A stretch of 39,950 nucleotides of DNA from an uncultured Cloacibacillus sp. (lineage in GTDB: Bacteria > Synergistota > Synergistia > Synergistales > Synergistaceae), in the NCBI GenBank assembly GCA_900545755.1, contig URAG01000012.1, positions 1 through 39,950 on the forward strand, read 5' to 3'. Below the pieces are notes generated by a model. That model was not told where the DNA came from, searched no databases, and saw only the letters and a list, made by a program, of their open reading frames with translations. Position numbers and translations under genes: made by a program. Positions 35,244-39,950 of the stretch are shown here, one piece after another; positions within the stretch are counted from its first letter, which is position 1, and every line of letters begins with the position of its first letter.

Positions 35244-35280
35244 TATATAACTCTGCCTCCGCTTCATACGTCAAAGGCGA

Positions 35281-36255
35281 TTAGTCTTCGTCCGGCACAC
35301 CGTACGCGGCAAGCACGACGCCCTCAGGCGCGGCGAACGCGCTGCACGAATAAAGGAGGACTCCGGAATGTTCTGCTGCGAACACCGTTTCGTCCTCGCA
35401 GAAGAAGCCGCGCATCCGTCCCAGCGGTTCGCCTTTCTTGATGACAGCGCCGCATTCAGCTTCTTTAAACCAGCAACCGTGTCGCGGCGCTTCAAGGTAC
35501 GTCATATTTTTTATGTCTTTCGGCACGAAACGCTGCGGTTCCGGCACGGCCTCCGTCATACCGAGGACGTGCATCAGGCGCATGATGTCCTTCTTATATG
35601 TGCCGATGTCGGAGCGCGGGCATAGCCCTAAACTTCCACGTTCAATAAGTATGGACGGAAGTCCCGTCGATGCGGCGTAGTTGTATGCTCCTCCCGAGGC
35701 GAGCGAGCGCACCATGTATTTCATGTCAAGCGACTGCGCCATGCGTTTCGACTGTGACTCGACTGTCTCGTCGGGCTGTCCAGGATAGTAGACGTGCGGG
35801 CAGAGGTTCTCGTGCAGATCTCCGCTGTGCAGATCTGCGTAGAAGTCTGCGATGGGAAAGAACTCGCTTACGAGCAGGTAGGCCGTCCGCTCGGCGAGCG
35901 TACCGCGCGGCGAACCTGGAAAAACGCGGTTGAGGTTCTTCTCGTCATCCGGCACGACGAAATCACAGCGCTTCCAAAAGCCCTGCACATTGACTGGATA
36001 GAGCATGACAACAGCGCCCGCGAGTTCACGGGCGTCGAGCTCTCGTCCGAGTTCTGAAAGCGCCGCAATTCCAGGATATTCTGCGCCGTGTATTCCAGCC
36101 GTAAGTAGCAGCGACGGGCCTGGGCGTACTCCGTTTACGAGCACGAGCGGTATTTGGGTCACGCTTCCCGGAACGGAGGCGAATCCACGCGCGGTTTCGC
36201 CGCATCTAGCTGTTACGCCACATACCGTCATTGTGTCATTTCGCATAAAATTCAT
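35281..36255 (-). CDS. Succinylglutamate desuccinylase/aspartoacylase-family zinc deacylase
   Basis: 324 residues. Family members remove acyl groups from amino acids (AstE: succinylglutamate; AspA: N-acetylaspartate). Zinc ligands are visible in AGIHGAEYPG (H and E) and ADLHSGD (H), and NLNRVFPG is the arginine-bearing motif. It lacks a signal peptide. Being between the peptide ATPase genes and the receptor suggests it processes the imported compound, for example an N-acyl amino acid or acyl dipeptide; the acyl group is unknown. A second ATG nine bases into the gene is an alternative start. Confidence 0.85.
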   Translation of the reverse strand: MNFMRNDTMTVCGVTARCGETARGFASVPGSVTQIPLVLVNGVRPGPSLLLTAGIHGAEYPGIAALSELGRELDARELAGAVVMLYPVNVQGFWKRCDFVVPDDEKNLNRVFPGSPRGTLAERTAYLLVSEFFPIADFYADLHSGDLHENLCPHVYYPGQPDETVESQSKRMAQSLDMKYMVRSLASGGAYNYAASTGLPSILIERGSLGLCPRSDIGTYKKDIMRLMHVLGMTEAVPEPQRFVPKDIKNMTYLEAPRHGCWFKEAECGAVIKKGEPLGRMRGFFCEDETVFAAEHSGVLLYSCSAFAAPEGVVLAAYGVPDED

Positions 36256-36285
36256 CTCGCTTTCTTTAATGTTGTGTACCTGCCG

Positions 36286-37263
36286 TTAAACGAAGTGACA
36301 GGCAGTCCAGTGCCCCGTCTCCGCCTCTTTCAGCGCCGGCTTCTCTTTTGTACATATTTCGCGGCATTCCGGGCAGCGGCTGTGGAAGGGGCAACCGGAG
36401 GGCAGGTCGCGCGGGCTTGGTATCTCGCCTTCCAACGGCTGGATCTTTTCGCCGGAGCGGAAATCTACCTTGAATATCGCGCGCATCAGTGCTTGGGAAT
36501 ACGGATGGCGGGCCTTCTCTGATATGCGCCCGTGTTCTATGATTTCCATAATGTTTCCGAGGTACATCACGGCTATGCTGCTGCACATCAGGTCTACAAG
36601 GCCTATATCGTGGCATATAAATATGTAGGTTATGCCGCGTTCCCGCTGAAGCCCCGCCAGCAGCCGGCAGATCTTCTCTTGTACGGAAACGTCGAGCGCC
36701 GAAGTAGCTTCGTCGCAGACGACGATTTTCGGTTCAAGAGAGAGGGCGCGAGCGATTCCGAGACGCTGGCGCTGCCCGCCGCTCATGCTGTGCGGGTATC
36801 TTTCCGCGAAATCCTCTGGCAGCTCGACCATGCGCAGCAGCTCGGCAGCCTTAGCGCCGGCATCACTCTTTTTTATCATCCCGAAGTTCAGCAGCGGCTC
36901 GCAGAGTATATCCTTGACCTTCATTTTAGGGTCGAAGGCTGCCGTCGGATCCTGAAAGACCATCTGTATTTTGCGTCTGTTTTCACGGCGTTCCTCGCCC
37001 TTGGCCTTCAGTATGTCCTTTCCCTCGAAGAGCACTTCGCCGGATGTCGCCGGGTGGATCTGCAAAATCGTGCGTACGAGCGTACTTTTGCCGCATCCGC
37101 TCTCGCCGATGACGCCGAGCGTCTCTCCGTCGAACGCGCGCAGATTTATGTTGTCGCAGGCAGTCACGTATTTGCCGCCGTCCAGCGGGAATTTTTTCGT
37201 AAGATTCTTGATTTCCATCACGACGCGCCTTTCCTGCGTGCGCGCATCAACTTGATTATTCAT
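36286..37263 (-). CDS. Peptide ABC transporter ATP-binding protein, OppF/DppF type
   Basis: 325 residues from the ATG at 37263, overlapping the end of the upstream ATPase gene; an ATG at 37218 with an AGGAAAGG site is a plausible alternative start. Walker A is GESGCGKST, the signature MSGGQRQRLGIARAL, and Walker B VVCDEATSALD. The C-terminus has the oligo-HPY extension with the cysteine motif GCPFHSRCPECREIC that binds an iron-sulfur cluster in related peptide importers. Confidence 0.9.
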   Translation of the reverse strand: MNNQVDARTQERRVVMEIKNLTKKFPLDGGKYVTACDNINLRAFDGETLGVIGESGCGKSTLVRTILQIHPATSGEVLFEGKDILKAKGEERRENRRKIQMVFQDPTAAFDPKMKVKDILCEPLLNFGMIKKSDAGAKAAELLRMVELPEDFAERYPHSMSGGQRQRLGIARALSLEPKIVVCDEATSALDVSVQEKICRLLAGLQRERGITYIFICHDIGLVDLMCSSIAVMYLGNIMEIIEHGRISEKARHPYSQALMRAIFKVDFRSGEKIQPLEGEIPSPRDLPSGCPFHSRCPECREICTKEKPALKEAETGHWTACHFV

Positions 37264-38050
37264 CACCGTACTGCCTGCCTCCTATCACTGGGACGGCCGA
37301 GAGCAGCCGCTTGGTATATTCGTGGCGTGGAGAATATATTATCTGCTCGCGCGGGCCGCTCTCGACGACTTCTCCGTTTTTCATAACCACTATTTTGTTT
37401 GACATATACGACGCAACACCGAGATTATGAGTTACTATTATGATGGCGGCATTGTATTTATTACGCACGTCCACAATCTGACGCACTATCTGCGCCTGCG
37501 TCGTCACGTCGAGCGCGCTCGTCGGCTCGTCAGCGAGCAGAAGTTTGGGGCCGAAAGTCATCGCCATCGCTATGCCGACACGTTGGCGCATTCCTCCTGA
37601 AAGCTCAAACGGATAGAGCTTCATTATATTATCGGGGCTGGGCAGGTTGACGCTCCCGAGCATCGCCTCAGCCCTTCTTGTAGCCTCTTCTGTAGAACTT
37701 TTCGGTTCATGCGCGCGTATGTAGTCGACGAACTGCTCTCCGACGCGGCGTATTGGGTTTATCATATTGCCGCTGTCCTGAAAAATCATCGATATTCTGC
37801 GTCCGCGAAGCGACCGCCATTCGTCCGCAGTGTTTGAGAGCAGATCGCGCCCGTCGAACACTACGGAGCCGTCCGTAACGCGCCCGTTTCCCGGAAGGCA
37901 GCCCATGACGGCGCGTATTACAGTTGTTTTGCCGCTTCCGCTCTCTCCGACGATAGAAAGTATCTCGCCGGCTTCAAGCGAAATATCCGCCCCTTTCACC
38001 GTCGCTTTCGAGCCGTAGCTTACGTTAAGGTTTTTTACATCAAGAAGCAT
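37256..38050 (-). CDS. Peptide ABC transporter ATP-binding protein, OppD/DppD type (short)
   Basis: 264 residues. Walker A GESGSGKTT, signature LSGGMRQRVGIAMAM and Walker B LLADEPTSALD are intact. It ends right after the domain core (YTKRLLSAVPVIGG), so the Cys-containing tail usual in DppD (about 320 residues) is missing; I see no sign of frameshift, and short DppD proteins exist. It follows the binding-protein gene after 19 bases. Confidence 0.9.
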   Translation of the reverse strand: MLLDVKNLNVSYGSKATVKGADISLEAGEILSIVGESGSGKTTVIRAVMGCLPGNGRVTDGSVVFDGRDLLSNTADEWRSLRGRRISMIFQDSGNMINPIRRVGEQFVDYIRAHEPKSSTEEATRRAEAMLGSVNLPSPDNIMKLYPFELSGGMRQRVGIAMAMTFGPKLLLADEPTSALDVTTQAQIVRQIVDVRNKYNAAIIIVTHNLGVASYMSNKIVVMKNGEVVESGPREQIIYSPRHEYTKRLLSAVPVIGGRQYGDE

Positions 38051-38069
38051 TTCCGCTTCGTCCTCTTGC

Positions 38070-39656
38070 TTATTTATCCGCCGCCGGCTTTATTTCTTTA
38101 GTCAGCCAATAGTAGTCGCACGGCAGGATCTCGGCGTTCGCGACGGCCTTCGTGCTTACCATGTTCGTCTCTGGATGTCCGAAGATTACCGTCGCTGCGT
38201 CGTCGAGAAGAATCTGTTGCATCTGGATGACTAACTCACGGCGCTTCGCAGGGTCGAACTCTACGGCGAGTTTGTCGCTGAGCGCATCGAATTCCGCGTT
38301 GCTGTATCCGCTTCCGTTCTGCGGGTTGCTGCCGGCGACGTTCGTCTTCCAGTACTGGTTGATGAATACTTCGGGATCTCCGGCCTGCGCGGTCAGAATA
38401 TTTGAAATAAGCAGGTCGTACTCGCCGCGCATGCCGATACCGTCAAGTACGTTGTAGTCCACGTTTTTGAGGTTGACCTTTATGCCGACCTCTTTGGCGT
38501 CGGACTGCGTAGCCTCGGCGAAGAGCGGCAGCTCCGCGCGCCCGCTGTAAAAGATGAATTCGAGTTCGAGCGGCTTGCCGTCCTTGTCGACGTAGCCGTC
38601 GCCGTCAGTGTCCTTCCAGCCGGCTTCCGCGAGCAGGCGCTTCGAGCGCTCCGGATCATAGCCGTTGGGGTCCTTGAAGGTGTCGAAGCCGTAGTCCATC
38701 GATGGCGGCAGCGCCGGGCCTCCTGGAATGAACGTATCTTTCAGCAGAACCTTACAATAAGTTTCGCGGTCTAGCGCGGAAAGGAATGCCTGCCGTACGC
38801 GCTTGTCGTGCAGCGGGCGTCCTTCCGCGCTGTTGAGTCTGGCGAGCACGCTGCGCAGCGACGCGATCGTGCTGATGTTGAAAGCCTTTTCGTCGGAGAA
38901 AAGCGCAAGGTCGCCGGGCGCGATGTTTATCGCCATATCTATCTCTCCGGATTGGAGCGCCATAGCGCGCGTATTAGGGTCGTCTATCGACGGTATCTCC
39001 ACTATGTCGTAAGGCACTTCACCGTCCCAGTAGTGCGGATTGCGCCCCATAACGGCTTTGGCCTTGCTGTACTCCTTCACCATATACGGCCCGGTGCATA
39101 TAGGCCCTTCCTTCGCATAGTCGCGGCCAGTAACGTCGGTGTCAATGATTATAAACAGCGGGTCTCCGAGCATCCCGGGCAGTGTCGGCACGGGACGCTT
39201 CGTCTTGATGTATAGCGTCTGGCCTTCGGCGCGGATTTCGTCGTACTCGAACATCGCCTTCGCGCGCGCGGCCTTCTCGAATGTGCGCTCTATCGTATTC
39301 TTTGCATCCATCGCCGTCATTTTCTTGCCGTTTGAGAAAGTTGCGCGCTCGTCTATATCGAATGTCCACGTCAGGCCGTCGTCGCTGATTTCCCAGCTCT
39401 TTGCGAGCCACGGCACGGTGTTCATCTTTTTGTCGAATTTTACGAGGCATTCCCCGAGGCCGTAACGCATGACGACCCAGCCGAAATAGTTGTCCGTCGT
39501 CTCTAGGCTGTCCGCGAAGTTCGTCACGCCGAAGCGCAGCGTGCCGCCGGAGGCCGCAGTCGTTCCAGCGTCTTCGTCTTTCTGCCCGCTCATGAAGGCG
39601 AAGGCCGCCGCCGCTATTACAATGACGGCTATGACTATTTTTACCGCTTTGCTCAT
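38070..39656 (-). CDS. Peptide ABC transporter substrate-binding protein, SBP family 5
   Basis: 528 residues with an AAGGAGAGG site. The N-terminus is a signal or anchor (KAVKIVIAVIVIAAAAFAFM, about residues 3-22) without a lipobox cysteine. The SBP_bac_5 fold shows LRFGVTNFADSLETTDNYF, SWEISDDGLTWTFDI, ATFSNGKKMTAMDAKNTIERTF, and GPYMVKEYSKAKAVMGRNPHYWDGEVPYDIVEI. The ligand is probably a peptide, an opine or a related compound; nickel binding is less likely. The gene is preceded by the DppC remnant. Confidence 0.9.
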   Translation of the reverse strand: MSKAVKIVIAVIVIAAAAFAFMSGQKDEDAGTTAASGGTLRFGVTNFADSLETTDNYFGWVVMRYGLGECLVKFDKKMNTVPWLAKSWEISDDGLTWTFDIDERATFSNGKKMTAMDAKNTIERTFEKAARAKAMFEYDEIRAEGQTLYIKTKRPVPTLPGMLGDPLFIIIDTDVTGRDYAKEGPICTGPYMVKEYSKAKAVMGRNPHYWDGEVPYDIVEIPSIDDPNTRAMALQSGEIDMAINIAPGDLALFSDEKAFNISTIASLRSVLARLNSAEGRPLHDKRVRQAFLSALDRETYCKVLLKDTFIPGGPALPPSMDYGFDTFKDPNGYDPERSKRLLAEAGWKDTDGDGYVDKDGKPLELEFIFYSGRAELPLFAEATQSDAKEVGIKVNLKNVDYNVLDGIGMRGEYDLLISNILTAQAGDPEVFINQYWKTNVAGSNPQNGSGYSNAEFDALSDKLAVEFDPAKRRELVIQMQQILLDDAATVIFGHPETNMVSTKAVANAEILPCDYYWLTKEIKPAADK

Positions 39657-39714
39657 TTTTACCTCTCCTTTATGTTTTGGGAAAATTTATTGAGTCATGG
39701 GGCAAACGCCGCCG

Positions 39715-39873
39715 CTAATCTTCCTGTCTCGGGTCGAGAACGTCGCGCAGCGCATCTCCCCAGAGGTTGAATGCGACGACAGTAATGAAAATCGCGAGGC
39801 CGGGGAATACCATGAGCCACGGCGCCGTTTGAAGCTGCTGGCGTCCTTCGTTGAGCATCAACCCCCATTCCGG
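39715..39873 (-). pseudogene. DppC/OppC permease, C-terminal remnant cut by an IS3-like end
   Basis: The last 52 codons encode [18 protein letters not shown] and [29 protein letters not shown], the usual C-terminus of DppC-type permeases. The homology stops exactly at P-E-W (39873); the codons before it read into unrelated sequence with an in-frame stop (tag) at about 39924. The rest of the gene (about 220 codons) must lie beyond the window, or be lost. A formal frame from 39915 is an artefact of the junction. If the gene is broken, the cluster lacks one permease. Confidence 0.8.
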
Positions 39874-39950
39874 TGAACAGCGCCCCATAACTTGGACATA
39901 GTAAAAGCCCTCCAAGTTGACACTACACAGTCATGGTTCGAAATGGCTCC
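39874..39950. mobile_element. Probable end of an IS3-family insertion sequence
   Basis: Beginning exactly where dppC homology ends, the plus strand reads TGAACAGCGCCCCATAACTT followed by GGACA (39874-39898), which strongly resembles the terminal inverted repeats of the IS150-type group of the IS3 family (TGAAC..GCACCCC-AA-TTGGACA pattern). Within the remaining 50 bases is an inverted repeat of AACTTGG and CCAAGTT and a TTGACA (39917-39922). No transposase codons are visible within the window, so this is inferred from the end alone. The other end and target duplication lie outside. Confidence 0.6.

Overview
The window (39,950 bases, GC-rich, densely packed, with genes on both strands) looks like a chromosomal segment of an anaerobic, amino-acid-fermenting bacterium, most likely a member of the Synergistota (Cloacibacillus/Synergistes-like). 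That placement is inferred from gene content: a complete LIV-type branched-chain amino acid ABC transporter, a peptide ABC transporter beside an acyl-amino-acid deacylase, D-serine dehydratase, an EtfAB-linked flavoprotein dehydrogenase, a dipeptidase, a YjiH-type membrane protein, LrgAB, and a CIRCE-controlled hrcA-grpE-dnaK operon. No rRNA, tRNA, CRISPR array or prophage was seen.

Layout. 1-2.0 kb (minus): the start of a YedF-like sulfurtransferase gene (cut by the window edge), preceded by a CHASE4 sensor with a degenerate HD-GYP output domain. 2.1-5.6 kb (plus): a tightly overlapping set of ThiF/MoeB-like E1 enzyme, M19 dipeptidase, solitary HicB-like protein and YjiH membrane protein. 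5.6-7.1 kb (minus): YbaK-type tRNA deacylase and lytic transglycosylase. 7.2-11.1 kb (plus): orphan CitG-like protein, an XRE regulator overlapping an ImmA/IrrE-type metallopeptidase, a radical SAM protein and an Old Yellow Enzyme. 11.2-12.3 kb: an RpiR/SIS regulator closed by a strong bidirectional terminator. 12.3-15.4 kb (minus): a folate operon of histidine phosphatase, folP with an N-terminal extension, folK and an unknown membrane-anchored protein.

15.5-20.6 kb (plus): consensus promoter, perfect CIRCE, hrcA-grpE-dnaK, terminator, then dnaJ from its own consensus promoter. 20.7-25.4 kb (plus): livJ, a hairpin that probably attenuates transcription, then livHMGF. 25.9-29.1 kb (plus): a zinc-ribbon protein, prmA-rsmE and lrgAB. 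29.5-32.8 kb (minus): etfB-etfA-glcD-type dehydrogenase. 33.1-34.4 kb (plus): dsdA. 34.5-39.9 kb (minus): a peptide transporter cluster of DppC remnant, binding protein, two ATPases, an AstE/aspartoacylase-type deacylase and a small lipoprotein solute receptor. The DppC gene is cut by what looks like the terminal inverted repeat of an IS3-family element at the right edge.

Themes. The gene set fits import and catabolism of amino acids, peptides and perhaps N-acyl peptides, with electrons from a 2-hydroxyacid dehydrogenase passing to ETF. The best second-look items are the lipoprotein receptor whose good start and signal peptide are one base out of frame across a six-T tract, the IS3-like break in dppC, a dispersed hairpin-forming intergenic repeat, the degenerate HD-GYP sensor, LrgAB beside the hydroxyacid dehydrogenase, and the livJ/livH hairpin. 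I did not find a clearly new multi-gene system. All family assignments come from reading motifs by eye; no database search was run.
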